Positions 30,401 through 38,019 of a stretch of DNA of 64,000 nt are shown piece after piece. How positions within the stretch are numbered: position 1 is the stretch's first letter; each line of letters opens with the position of its first letter. This DNA is from Chitinophaga sp. GbtcB8 (lineage in GTDB: Bacteria; Bacteroidota; Bacteroidia; Chitinophagales; Chitinophagaceae), in the NCBI RefSeq assembly GCF_019091455.1, contig NZ_JAGXJN010000019.1, forward strand, positions 1 through 64,000, read 5' to 3'. The notes beneath the pieces are model-generated. The model saw nothing but the letters and a program-made list of their open reading frames with translations. It was not told where the DNA came from and ran no database searches. The translations under genes and the position numbers were made by a program.

Positions 30401-31680
30401 GCATCCAGCACCGTTGCATCATCATTTGCTACCGGAGTGCCCAGGATAGCATCATGATAGGTCTGTACAATGAGGTTAGGTAATAACTGCCCGGTGAGGA
30501 GGTTCTCCGGTGTTTCCAGGATCAGCACCAGGCTATCGCCGGGGTAGTACACACCCGGGAATATCACCCGCTGGCCTAATGTGGTGGCCAATCCCAGCGG
30601 CATTGAGAAAGCGGATGCGGTGGTGGTATCGCCATCTGCTGCCTGTGCAGGGTTGCTTACCGAACACAATACGCAGGCGGCGCCGCCAACAAAGGGACTT
30701 GCCTGTTCATCGCCATACGTCCAGATAGGGCCGGGTGCACCGGACACTCTAACTACAACGGGCGTACGTATATAGCTGCTTAAATTATCGGGAGTGGTAG
30801 CCTCTACATAATAGGTAGTTGCTGCTGTAAGGGCCGGGGTATTAAAGGTAGCGCCGGTGTGCAGGGCAGTGCCGCCGGTGGGGGTGCTGTACCATTTGAA
30901 CTGCGTGCCTGATAAGCGGGAGGCAGCGCTGAAAGAAGCGCTTTGCCCGGATACGACCACTGCACTATCAGGGTTCACGGTTACCGGTACAATAGCCGCA
31001 GCCTCATAGATCCTTAAGGAGCCTAAAGCTGCCAGCGTAGAACCGGTAGTTACCTGCACGGCATTAAAGGCCTTGGTTACCGGTAGTATTGCACGGAACT
31101 TATTAGCTGCGCTGCCTAACAAATTTACCTGGACCAGGGATCCATTTAAAGTGGTTGCATCATTATTCAGCGTTCCGTTATTGAGTGTTTGTACGGTAAT
31201 GCCGGACAATAAGCCACCGGCCAGCAGCTGGCCGGGCACTTCCAGGTCCAGCGCTATCTGATCACCGGCCTGGTAATCGCCGGCAAAAGTAAGCCGTTGT
31301 GTTACGGTACCGCCTACACCCACCAGTGTTACCAGGGCAGAGTAGGTGGTGGTATCGCTATCAACAGCGCGGGCGGGGTTGGTTACCCCGCAGCCCAGGC
31401 ATATGCCGGTAACAAAATTGCTTTGGGTAGCTGCAAAGCTCCATAAGGGGCCGGGTGCGCCGCCAAAAAAGCGTATAGCCGTTTCCTTTAGTGCAAAGGG
31501 AGCAAAGGGATGATCCTGCAGGTAAGCCTGCTGCCAGCTGTTATAGGTTTGGCGGGAAAATACAGCCTTTGCAGGAGCAATACGGGCATAGGCTCCCATA
31601 ACCAGGAGAAGCGGGATACAGGAGATAACAGCAAAAATAAAAGCTCTTAAAGAACCTTTAGGAGTAACTTTTAAATGCAT
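21403..31680 (-). CDS. Giant repetitive type IX-secreted adhesin with gliding-type (type B) sorting domain
   Basis: About 3,425 residues from the ATG at 31680; the longer frame begins at TTG. A signal-type hydrophobic segment lies at residues 13-32. I count seven modules of about 140-150 residues marked by a CxxC(G/S/A)V motif and NPxxAVDxDTTTAS, and 24 Ig-like modules marked by WYxxxTGGTxL and YYVEA. One fibronectin-III-like domain follows, then the C-terminal VPNLFSPNGDGVNDVL sorting domain ending KKKGNITLIR. It is SprB-like in design: secreted through type IX with help of the SprF protein encoded next, and displayed for gliding or adhesion. Three units of about 1.5 kb are tandem repeats at DNA level (24.0-28.0 kb). 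Confidence 0.93.
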   Translation of the reverse strand: MHLKVTPKGSLRAFIFAVISCIPLLLVMGAYARIAPAKAVFSRQTYNSWQQAYLQDHPFAPFALKETAIRFFGGAPGPLWSFAATQSNFVTGICLGCGVTNPARAVDSDTTTYSALVTLVGVGGTVTQRLTFAGDYQAGDQIALDLEVPGQLLAGGLLSGITVQTLNNGTLNNDATTLNGSLVQVNLLGSAANKFRAILPVTKAFNAVQVTTGSTLAALGSLRIYEAAAIVPVTVNPDSAVVVSGQSASFSAASRLSGTQFKWYSTPTGGTALHTGATFNTPALTAATTYYVEATTPDNLSSYIRTPVVVRVSGAPGPIWTYGDEQASPFVGGAACVLCSVSNPAQAADGDTTTASAFSMPLGLATTLGQRVIFPGVYYPGDSLVLILETPENLLTGQLLPNLIVQTYHDAILGTPVANDDATVLDAQLARVDLLGLSGGNRKFRVTLPIQDTCDAVQVNLRSTVSLSLAQNLQLYEAVAMVPVTVTPSPDTVAYHQTATLTPSSRIAGATYNWYASPTGGAPLATGTFTTPPLTRNATYYVEAVDPLGKTSFKRTAVPVIVAGGAGPLWTYGVDQQSPITGGLACVLCAVNNPNLAVDEDTTTASRLVLPVGVATYVGQQIRFPAEYQAGDSVVFFLGTRNNPLATANLLNGIRVQTFNGATPNGDATFLNNNLIKLDLLGIDGGIQKFRVAFAATQPFDGTRIDLTSTVGLLDGLNVYEAAAMMPVQVTRVNPASDTVEVGKTASFTAAIPRIPNATFSWYETPTGGTPVFTGANFTTPDILDNKVYYVEAFSPNDGLHSLIRTAVPIFAKAVNNLLCGAAATQSTGTSGIACLGCSVINPLLAIDGDVNSASELRVSIGLLGGVYQGLGFSALSGTKDTLRVGVGVNSGLIDLGALSGLTFTLYSGNTQVAQVNNAALLDLRLLDDTARAEIVFAPGVAFDSVKVDFNALLAAISSFKLYYAKFTPPNAVVADSVVRTCPGSGVTLTATQPAGSTFRWYDSYSGGNLLFTGATFNANNITSDTTFYVEAVSTGADACGSNTRTPVQVKLGLPDVAVNPSTITIDKGHTATFNVVSPNPNYTYHWFTANTGGTAIHTGAQFITAALDSNTVYYAQADSSGCSSKRTPVYVIISTLPPVPDIIPDTAYVSTGQRATFRIANPDPALTYRWYSVDSGGVVLATDTIYTTPAITANGKIYAEAVNASDQASRTRAVGVIQLVNAPGGLPCTYSNAQQSPVYTAPLSICLLCSVTNPGNAIDGDTTTASHIRSNVGIGYIGQHLQFQHPGMAGDSIRLILGLPAGLADAQLLGGVQVQTYNAGSPVGDPVFLNDFLLTLKLINANKFIATVPVQTAYDAVRISLGGVLSALTTLDVYNAEQVMLPAKPSPESDSLTVCLGSSARIVAMDTTGITVGWYTAPTGGSPLFTGGIFNTPALNQASTTYYIGSSRNGCANTQRIPVTVKAVAQPAAPQLTAAAINICVGQVAALSVLNPQAGITYTWYDAPTGGNQVDTGATLDVVPATTGVDTLHYYVQAGRVTCISSSRTGGTVYVSTRCNGGNTGDTATLTICKGASITLRVDSIEAGATYQWYNAANNTLAFTGASFVTPALNANIMYRLEAAFAGGIRDTVRVYDITVQDNLATPALLAAEAFTTPGGTATFTVANSLGGVMYKWYSTPIGGTPLDTGTSFTTPPLTGDSAKYYVEASAGACVSAARGVATVRTGNGTGVPCSIANSTQSPVYTAPISICLLCGVTDADMAVDGDSTTASQVRANIGIGYIGQVLNFQQPGLAGDSIRLILGLPTGLADAQLLGGIRVQMYNNGSAAGNALSLNDGLGVLKLQVITGNKFAVTFTAPVNYNAVYVSIGGVLTALTTLEIYNAQQQLLPAKPTAASNSLTVCLGSSARLEATDTAGVIVKWYATATGGLPVFTGAVFNTPALNQPGTTYYIETSRNGCPNPIRIPVTVKTVPQPAAPQLAATGVNVCVGQTATFSVQNPQAGIAYKWYDAPTGGNLVDTGAVLNVVPAATGVDTARYYVEAGAGSCTSSSRTAGTAYIFTKCSGGNTGDTATLTICNGGTVTLRVDSVQAGVTYQWYNAANNNLAATGSSFTTPALNADIMYRLEATFTGGAKDTIRVYEITVQDSLATPALVTGNITTTPGGTATFTVAGSLGGVTYTWYDTPSGGTPLATGTSFTTPALIGDSAKYYVAASAGACVSSARGVATVRASNGGNGPCYVANTAQSPVYTAPVSICLLCGVTSPDNAVDADSTTSARVTAGVGIGYVGQVLHFRQPGLAGDSIRLTLALPGGLADVQVLGGVRAQMYKNGSPVGNAIFLNGGLGVVKLQLLNGNKFNATFAAPVDYDAVYISIGGVLTAITSMDVFIAEQRLVPAKPSAASSSLQVCRGSSAQLTATDTAGVTIRWFATATGGTPLATGPVFNTPALNQASTTYYIETSRNGCPNPVRTSVTVLAINCGNGTVDTTAITICRGSSTTLTVDSVQAGATYQWFNAATGAQVGTGTSFTTPALNANTTYRLEAVFSGGFRDTTGIFPITVTDPPVVPVLVNSTVVTCGSGPVQLAILNPQPGVTYNWYNALTGGTLLGTGTTLSVTPPSGVDSVKYYAGAVIGTCASTSRATATVRVVNNLQPPVLVTSSQSTNLGGTATFTIANPQGGVTYKWYNVATGGTPLAIGTSFTTPPLTADSMKYYVEASVGACVSSTRAVVTVKNSNNGGGDTGDTTSITICAATSLTLNAVNPQAGVTYRWYNTANNSLVFTGTSFTTPVLNAAITYLVESTLPGGTKDTNQVYIITVSNNTTPPVVAAATVKVCSGQDAVLVVQNPLPGFTYQWFDAPTGGTQVFTGPVFTVAAVTGNRDYYVQSVLNNKCISATRTRVSIQAGSAPAAPTVASNNVITCIGGTATFSILNPDPAVTYRWYNQPANGTLLAIGTAYTTAALNSTTTYYVEAAYNAGCVSTARTGVTATVVSTIDAPLADAVTSCAGQTAVLTVRSPQAGIFYRWYSTATGGTALFTGTSFTTPALSGNTTYYVESASGGGCVSVSRTPVSVTVNSAPAAPTVASAAITVCPGQTATLQVQNPAANVTYGWYTTPTGGTAVTTGPAYTTGPLSANQQYYVEAVNPGGCASAQRTAVSVTVGAPDANDIIVNAPDPQCPGSAVTLTASAASVPGADFRWYSTATGGTQLATGATFTTPPLDSTATYYVEVFAGTGCVSATRKEVTVAVLQELATPVVTVSDSAATSVTFSWSPVAGAIRYEVSTDGSTFTSPSSGANGTTHTITGLTPNQIVMLQVRAIAENSCQTSQLSAAVTGRASNPAGDQVFVPNLFSPNGDGVNDVLMVYGNTIATLELHIFNYWGQEVFQSKDLRQGWDGRMSGKPQPSGVYVYIINVKLQNGATVKKKGNITLIR
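24000..28010 (-). repeat. Three tandem units of about 1.5 kb inside the adhesin gene
   Basis: The CLLC motif codons recur at about 27930, 26420 and 24912. The VCLGSSAR-type codons recur at about 27478, 25970 and 24449, giving a period of 1,508-1,521 bp. Each unit encodes one CxxC module plus several Ig-like modules (about 505 residues). Similarity is high but not perfect; the last unit is only partly retained. Such a gene is prone to unequal recombination and to assembly collapse. Confidence 0.75.
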
Positions 31681-32500
31681 AGACAGCAAATATTAGTTTG
31701 GTAGATATAATTGTGCGTTCTGGTTTTACATAGTGATCACTATGCATCTAAATCTCTGGCTAGGTTATGAACGGGGAGTAAGGTTTCAAACGGATCTTAA
31801 ATTTCTTACTGGCGGTATAGCATTTCTCACAATCTGTTAAAGAAGTGTTATTGTATTCGCGTAACGAAAGTACTCTCAAAAGGGAGGAAACGAAAATTCA
31901 TTTCATTCATGTGAGCGCTTATATTCAGCATTATTCAGTAAATAATGATTTGTTCATTTTGTTCATTTCAGGTTGTTGGGAGAGGATCTACATCCGGGAG
32001 TTCGCTTTTATAGCAAGAGAGCAGGAGAGATTAAATGCAAACCCCGAAAAATGATGTAGGGTTTTATGTAGGGGGGAGGAGTTGCGCAGCAATGTCGCAG
32101 CAATTACGGGGCCTTTTTAGGAGGGAAGCATACCAATAACACCCGAATCAAACTGCCATTATACTACTTAAAAATAGTGGCCGCCTGCGGCTTTAGCGCA
32201 GTTGCGCTGCTGCCTGCAGCTATTTTATAGCTATTAAGAATAAATGGATCAGTCAATTCAATCACCGGTATTGATTGCAGAAATTAAGCTTCACGAAATA
32301 TAATAGTGTAATCAATGCTGTTAGACATAATGAATTTCTTTCTAAGCCCTGCAACAGTTTAGCAGCCGATCATATATAACATTTGCCACTACTAATATTA
32401 CAACCGATCTATTTTGCTAAATAAAAATCTAAATGTGTAATCTATACGTAACTATTCTTGAAATCTAAAGTCAATCACCTAAAATCCATTATTGTTCCCT
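31681..32500. other. Intergenic region between adhesin and STAND ATPase genes
   Basis: An 820-bp divergent region holding both promoters. Visible structures are a 16-bp perfect palindrome CATAGTGATCACTATG at 31729-31744, 49 bases before the adhesin start, and a hairpin at 32171-32226 with outer stem AAAATAG/CTATTTT and inner AGCGCA/TGCGCT. A 69-codon frame at 31845-32054 has no protein-like character. Confidence 0.5.
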
Positions 32501-35065
32501 ATGATAGATCTATCCTATGATTTTATCGTAGCGCTGCAAAAAGAAGTGCTGTATAGATTTGGCGTGGAAGTAATGTTACCGGGAGACTGTAAGCATCTCT
32601 CCCAATCTATCCTGGACGCCACTACTAAGCTGGTAAGTGAAACCACACTTAAACGTGTATTTGGTTTTGCTGTTGCCCAGCATAGTTTTTCGCGTTATAC
32701 GCTGAACACCTTATCGCAATACTGCCGGTATAAGGATTGGGAAGATTTTCAAACCCATCAATACAAACAGCTAAGCGGAGATATTATTGTTGATAACGAC
32801 AAATGGTCTGATCTTAAGAATAAGGCAGACGCTGTTTCCTATTACACAATTGTAACCTTAAAGAACCGTTCCGGTATTCCTTTTAACAACACTGTACCGC
32901 GGCAATACTGCACTGCGCATATAGAACGTTTCCTGGAAAGCGACTATGCAGCTACTGCGCTTATTGCACCTTCCGGCTGGGGTAAATCCGTTTCGCTGGT
33001 TCATTTAGCTGAACATTTCTGGTTTGGCCGGGAGGCCCGTTACAAACAGGATATCTGCTGGTTCATACATGCGCATGCAGCGGGCAGCCTGCTGTTAAAA
33101 GGCTTCTCCCTTTCCTCCTGGCTGGATAACCAGCTGAATCTTGGCAGTGGTGAAAACTTCCGGGAATACTTTGCGCGTAATTTTGATAAGAAGGGCGGCC
33201 GCCTGGTGCTGATCATTGACGGCTTTGATGAAATAGCTGTGGCGGGCGATAAGCTGCGCCTTATGTACACCAAGCTGGAAGATTTTGTGTATTCCAACGA
33301 CCTGTTCCCCTGGGTGAAAGTGATCCTTTCTATCCGCAGCAATACCTGGTCAGAGATCTTCCAGCACTCCGTGCAATACCCTGCATTTCGCCGCTACTGG
33401 TATGTGGGCGCTGAAATGGATGAAGAAACCAATACCAACCTGCCCCTGCTTACTGAACAGGAAGTAAAATCCGTTTTATACAGCCATCAGCTTAACCCGG
33501 CCACTGTACGTACCTTCAGTGAGCCGTTCCTGCAAAAGCTGCGTTACCCTTATTACCTGCAGCTATTTTGCCAGCTGAATACAGGACCCGATCAATCGTT
33601 TATAGATGAACGCCTGAGCCTTTTTGAGATCGTATCGCGGTTTGTGCAGCAGCGGGTGTTTAACTCACAGAATAATTCCTTTAAGATCAGGATCCTTGAT
33701 CAGCTGCTTGCCCTGCTGGACTATGGGCGTAACGGTCAGTATACGGATAAGCTGCTGTTGCTGAACCAGCAGGACCTGGCTCTTGCACAAGCGTATAAAG
33801 AGCTGCTGGCAGATAATATACTGGTGGAGGAAAACCTGAGCCAGGAGATCATGTTCCATGTGAAGGTGCGCTTTGCGCATAATTTTCTGCTGGAATATTT
33901 TACCGCCATGCATTTTATGCGTGAAAGCGGGCAGCAGCTTACGGATGATATGCTGCAACAAATTCTTACACATTTCCCGGCATCCGCTTACCGGGGCAGC
34001 ATCTTTAAATGGCTGCTGCGTTATGCTATTAACCAGCGGCAAACAGACAACACGCATAAAATACTTTGCCTGCCGCTTTCCAACCTGGAAAAATCTGTGC
34101 TGCTGGAATACCTGGTGCTGCATTACCAGCAGGAAGGCGACCGGCAGCCGGACCTAAAGCATATTTTTCCGCCTGGTTATTTTAAAAAATACCCGCTGAA
34201 CAGCTTTATCAGTGATGACTTTTTACACCCCGGCAAACGTAAGGTGCTTACAGCATTACTTACACTGGCAGAGGCACCGGAAGACCGGCTGAAGATACGC
34301 AGCATCCTGTTCCGCCTGGCGCTGCTGCAGCTGGATGCGGAACAGTGCGAGGCGGAGCTGAACAACATTAAAAAGATCTGCGGCAAAGAACCGCAGGATG
34401 AAGGGCTGTGGGTAAGCCCCTATGAAATATGCCTGTTCATTTATGAGTACCTGAAATTCGGGATCGTGAATGAAGGCATCCGTGAAAAGATCTACGATTA
34501 CGCACGTTACTGGAATGGCAGCAGCCGGCAACCTATTACTGTGGCACAGGAAGTTGTGTACCGTAATATGGGATTTATATTCCTGCTGCTGGAAGATTAT
34601 GAGCACCTGTTTAACTTCAGTAAACGGTTGTTTGCCTATCACCCCACCCTGCCCTACCGCACTACAGACAGCTTACGCCAGGTACTGCTTTGCTGGCAGG
34701 CCTATGCACAGCTGCAGCTGGGACATCCGGACACTGCTTCCAGAATATGCCGCCATGTGGACATAGTTCTGAGCAAAAATGCTACGGACCGTTACTGTAT
34801 ACGGCATGTGGAAACACTGCAAAAGATCATTATGGCACATGTGTATAATAACCGGCAGGAGTATAACAAGGCCCTGCGTGCGACTGAAGGGGCTATGGAA
34901 ATAGCGCTGAAGCAGGACATGAAGCTACTGGCGCTCCTTAACTTTTCCCTGCTGCGGAAGATCTATAAACAGCTGCAGCTGGAAAAACAGCTGGATCAGG
35001 CGCAGCAACAGGTAGAACTTTTTCATAAAAGCACCTCCTTTAAACAAACGGCCCGGTTATGGTAA
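32501..35065 (+). CDS. NACHT-type STAND NTPase with N-terminal helical domain and TPR-like C-terminus
   Basis: 854 residues from the ATG at 32501 (the longer frame starts TTG). Residues 1-90 are a compact domain with SETTLKRVFGF and YTLNTLSQYCRYKDWEDF, a pattern seen at the N-terminus of various Bacteroidota regulators; its function is unknown to me. The NTPase has Walker A APSGWGKS (about 157-164) and the NACHT-type Walker B LVLIIDGFDEI (about 235-245), then ILSIRSNTW as sensor. The C-terminal 400 residues are helical and TPR-like. STAND ATPases act as signalling or immune switches; no effector domain is visible. It is followed by a transglutaminase-like gene 47 bases downstream. Confidence 0.85.
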   Translation: MIDLSYDFIVALQKEVLYRFGVEVMLPGDCKHLSQSILDATTKLVSETTLKRVFGFAVAQHSFSRYTLNTLSQYCRYKDWEDFQTHQYKQLSGDIIVDNDKWSDLKNKADAVSYYTIVTLKNRSGIPFNNTVPRQYCTAHIERFLESDYAATALIAPSGWGKSVSLVHLAEHFWFGREARYKQDICWFIHAHAAGSLLLKGFSLSSWLDNQLNLGSGENFREYFARNFDKKGGRLVLIIDGFDEIAVAGDKLRLMYTKLEDFVYSNDLFPWVKVILSIRSNTWSEIFQHSVQYPAFRRYWYVGAEMDEETNTNLPLLTEQEVKSVLYSHQLNPATVRTFSEPFLQKLRYPYYLQLFCQLNTGPDQSFIDERLSLFEIVSRFVQQRVFNSQNNSFKIRILDQLLALLDYGRNGQYTDKLLLLNQQDLALAQAYKELLADNILVEENLSQEIMFHVKVRFAHNFLLEYFTAMHFMRESGQQLTDDMLQQILTHFPASAYRGSIFKWLLRYAINQRQTDNTHKILCLPLSNLEKSVLLEYLVLHYQQEGDRQPDLKHIFPPGYFKKYPLNSFISDDFLHPGKRKVLTALLTLAEAPEDRLKIRSILFRLALLQLDAEQCEAELNNIKKICGKEPQDEGLWVSPYEICLFIYEYLKFGIVNEGIREKIYDYARYWNGSSRQPITVAQEVVYRNMGFIFLLLEDYEHLFNFSKRLFAYHPTLPYRTTDSLRQVLLCWQAYAQLQLGHPDTASRICRHVDIVLSKNATDRYCIRHVETLQKIIMAHVYNNRQEYNKALRATEGAMEIALKQDMKLLALLNFSLLRKIYKQLQLEKQLDQAQQQVELFHKSTSFKQTARLW

Positions 35066-35112
35066 AGAGGTAGAATGATTACATTTGTAATTTACATTTT
35101 ACCTTCATATGA

Positions 35113-36021
35113 ATGGCGATTGATGAAAGCAGATACTCCGGCCTGCAGCAATTCCTGCTCAACCTTTTGAGCCTGTTAACCGTGCTGCCCCTGGCGCCGT
35201 ACCTGAACCGGTACCTGCCACAAATAGTGGCCGGTGGCTGGCACTTGGATATGATGGTGGCCATTATCCTTTCCTTTTTATTTACCCGCCTGCTGTTATG
35301 GATCTTTAAACCGCTGATCATACCGGCATTTTTGCTAGTGTGCGGCGTATTGGTATTCAACTACTTCACTGATAGCTACAGCTTTGCCAACGTTTTAAAT
35401 GATTATAAAGGCGTGGTACAGGGCAACTGGGGCGCCAAGGACAGCAAACAGCTGGATATTTTAAGCCTGTACCCCCGCCGTGTGGAAACCTACCGGGATA
35501 AAACCGTACGGGGTATAAAGTCGCGGGTGGATTTCCAGGATTCTGTGGTACGCAATTTTTCTGTGCGGCACTCCCTGGAAGATTTTGATGAATATTTTCC
35601 AAAGTATGGGAGGGTGGTACGCTTTCTTTCCCTGTTCCGCTACATTAACACTCATTTCAAATATGTGCAGGATACCCGGCGCGATGAATATTTTGCCACA
35701 GCCCGGGAAACCATCTTAAACGGGCTGGGCGGGGATTGTGATGATCACTCCATTCTCATGGCCGCCTGCCTGCAATCTATTGGCGCCCAATGCCGTATTG
35801 TACTGATACAGGGGCATGCCTACCCGGAGCTTTACTGTGGCAGCAAAGAAGATTTTGAAGCCATGAAGCAGGCTATAATCACGCTTTTCCCCCGGCCGGC
35901 AGTAAAGGAGATCTACTACCACGAAATGAAAGGTATGTACTGGATAAACCTGGATTATACCGCCCGCCACCCCGGTGGCCCTTATATGAATGATAAGGTG
36001 TATGCGCTCATAGAGTTATGA
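35113..36021 (+). CDS. Membrane protein with transglutaminase-like domain
   Basis: 302 residues. The N-terminus has about three membrane helices (residues 12-30, 46-64 and 67-84). A transglutaminase-like cysteine-protease fold follows: GGDCDDHSILMAACL holds the putative nucleophile C209, QGHAYPEL gives H235 and YWINLDYT the acidic residue. The family includes peptidases and amidases; the real reaction is unknown. It may be cotranscribed with the STAND ATPase, but TACATTTG at 35080-35087 is a good -7 element, so it could also have its own promoter. Confidence 0.85.
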   Translation: MAIDESRYSGLQQFLLNLLSLLTVLPLAPYLNRYLPQIVAGGWHLDMMVAIILSFLFTRLLLWIFKPLIIPAFLLVCGVLVFNYFTDSYSFANVLNDYKGVVQGNWGAKDSKQLDILSLYPRRVETYRDKTVRGIKSRVDFQDSVVRNFSVRHSLEDFDEYFPKYGRVVRFLSLFRYINTHFKYVQDTRRDEYFATARETILNGLGGDCDDHSILMAACLQSIGAQCRIVLIQGHAYPELYCGSKEDFEAMKQAIITLFPRPAVKEIYYHEMKGMYWINLDYTARHPGGPYMNDKVYALIEL

Positions 36022-36085
36022 GCGTGATCCATGGCCGATGACCGCCCGCAAGCCACGGCTAAACATACTTTATTACATTTGCACC

Positions 36086-37939
36086 ATGAGCCAATATAGC
36101 CGGATACGGAAATACCATAGCTTTTTCAGATTTAAACAGGATTTTGAACGGTACAGCCTGAAAAAGGCCCGGAGTTACGAGATCATTATTCATTGGCTGC
36201 ACAGTAAAATGAGCCGTAGCCAGTTCCTGATGCTGTCCGGTATACTGGTGGGTACTGCTGCCGGGCTGGGCGGGGTAGCGCTGAAAATGCTGGTACATTA
36301 CATCCATTATGTTATTACGTATAAAGTGCACTTCAGCACGCAGATCATATTTTATGCGCTGTTCCCTTTCCTGGGTATTGTGCTCACCACGCTGATGGTG
36401 ATCTGGTTCTTCAAAGGGCAGTCGCGCAAGGGCATACCCGCTATTTTGTATGAAATAGCGCAGAACAGCAGCCTGGTGCCGGCTGTAAAAATGTATTCAC
36501 AGATCTTACAAAGTGCGGTAACCGTGGGCCTGGGCGGCTCTGCAGGGCTGGAAAGCCCCATAGCGGTAACGGGCGCGGCCATCGGCTCCAACTATGCACG
36601 CATTTACCATTTAGGCTATAAGGAAAGAACGCTGCTGCTGGCAGCCGGCGCTACGGCCGGTATTGCTGCTGCCTTTAATGCGCCTATTGCAGGTATGATG
36701 TTCGCGTTTGAGATATTGCTCACCGGCGTAGTGTTCTCTGATTTTATTCCGCTGATACTGGCGGCCGTATGCGGCAGCCTTTTATCCAAAGTTATTTTGC
36801 AGGAGGAGGTATTGTTCCACTTTCAATCGCGGGAGCCGTTTAACTATCATAACCTTCCTTATTACATTATACTATCCATCTTATGCGGGTTGTATGCCCG
36901 CTACTTTGTAGTGTTTTCCCAGTGGGTGGAGCATTTTTTTCACCGCCGGCAATGGAGCAAGCTGCAAAAAGCCATGCTGGGCGGCGGGGTAGTAGCGCTG
37001 CTGTGCGTGATCATGCCACCACTGTTCGGGGAAGGTTATACCTCTGTAAAGCTGCTGGTGAACGGCGATGCCGGGAATATTATAGAGCATAGCTTTTTAC
37101 GGTACGTACACCTGGAAAACTGGATCGTGCTGCTGTTTGCGGGCAGCGTATGCCTGCTGAAAGTGTTTGCCACTTCCTTTACCATTCATAGCGGGGGTAA
37201 TGGCGGTAACTTTGCACCATCCTTGTTTGCAGGCGCTTTCCTGGGTTACTTTTTTGCCATGGTATGTGAGCAGGCAGGTATGAAGGATGTGCCGATAGTG
37301 AACCTGGTAATTGTGGGTATGGCCGGCGTAATGAGCGGTGTGCTGTATGCCCCGTTAACGGCCATTTTCCTGATCGCAGAATCCAGCTCCGGGTACGACC
37401 TGTTTATTCCGCTGATGCTGGTATCCACTATTTCCTTCCTGATAGGCAAATGGTTCTCCCCCATTTCACCGGACCTGAAAGAGCTGGCAGATGCGGGCAA
37501 GATCTTTACCCGCGAGCATGACCGCAACATATTATCCATCCTGAAAATTGAGCCGCTGATTGAAAAAGATGTGCAGCAAATAGATATACAATGTTCCCTG
37601 CGGCAGCTGGTGGAACTGGTGAAACAGGGCAAACGTAATATGGTGGCGGTGGTGAACCAGCAGCAATTCCTGGAAGGCATTATTACACTGGAAGATATAC
37701 GGCCTATTATGTTTAACCCGGCCCTGTACGATAGCACCACCGTAGGGGAGCTTATGAAAGCGCCGCCCGCCCTGGTGCACCCGGAGGACAGCGCTGCTTT
37801 TGTAATGCAAAAGCTGGATGAGACCCATAGCTGGAACCTGCCGGTGGTGGAGCAAAACCGCCTGCTGGGATTTGTATCGAAATCAGGTATCTTAAATCGC
37901 TATCGCCAACTGTTACAGGAGTACTCGAATGATGATTAA
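36086..37939 (+). CDS. ClC-family chloride channel/transporter with C-terminal CBS pair
   Basis: 617 residues from the ATG at 36086; the frame extends upstream to 36038 but family alignment favours the later ATG. Ion-pathway motifs are GKGIP-like SRKGIPAILYE, GGSAGLESPIAVTGAAIG with the gating-type glutamate, and GGNGGNFAPSLFAGAFLG. Two CBS domains follow (about residues 490-610, SLRQLVELVKQGKRN and NLPVVEQNRLLGFV). It moves chloride across the inner membrane, possibly coupled to protons. TACATTTG at 36074-36081, only 5 bases before the start, suggests a leaderless or nearly leaderless transcript. Confidence 0.93.
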   Translation: MSQYSRIRKYHSFFRFKQDFERYSLKKARSYEIIIHWLHSKMSRSQFLMLSGILVGTAAGLGGVALKMLVHYIHYVITYKVHFSTQIIFYALFPFLGIVLTTLMVIWFFKGQSRKGIPAILYEIAQNSSLVPAVKMYSQILQSAVTVGLGGSAGLESPIAVTGAAIGSNYARIYHLGYKERTLLLAAGATAGIAAAFNAPIAGMMFAFEILLTGVVFSDFIPLILAAVCGSLLSKVILQEEVLFHFQSREPFNYHNLPYYIILSILCGLYARYFVVFSQWVEHFFHRRQWSKLQKAMLGGGVVALLCVIMPPLFGEGYTSVKLLVNGDAGNIIEHSFLRYVHLENWIVLLFAGSVCLLKVFATSFTIHSGGNGGNFAPSLFAGAFLGYFFAMVCEQAGMKDVPIVNLVIVGMAGVMSGVLYAPLTAIFLIAESSSGYDLFIPLMLVSTISFLIGKWFSPISPDLKELADAGKIFTREHDRNILSILKIEPLIEKDVQQIDIQCSLRQLVELVKQGKRNMVAVVNQQQFLEGIITLEDIRPIMFNPALYDSTTVGELMKAPPALVHPEDSAAFVMQKLDETHSWNLPVVEQNRLLGFVSKSGILNRYRQLLQEYSNDD

Positions 37940-38013
37940 TTAAAAATGAAGAATTAATCATCGTGGAGAAACTCTTCGCGTGATTATTAATTGTTCATTT
38001 TTAATTGTTAATT
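37933..38013. repeat. Imperfect inverted AT-rich repeat (same family as 11567-11647)
   Basis: Left arm 37933-37961 (ATTAATTAAAAATGAAGAAT) and right arm 37981-38013 (ATTGTTCATTTTTAATTGTT) are inverted copies around TCGTGGAGAAACTCTTCGCG, itself able to fold. Its composition and layout mirror the perfect repeat between porin and amt. Confidence 0.55.
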
Positions 38014-38019
38014 TATTGT

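Noticed and set aside
31845..32054. 69-codon plus-strand ORF before the STAND ATPase
   Set aside because: No protein-like features; lies within the divergent promoter region.
32171..32226. Hairpin with stem AAAATAG/CTATTTT as a terminator or riboswitch
   Set aside because: No gene ends nearby on either strand and no riboswitch consensus; noted only as structure.
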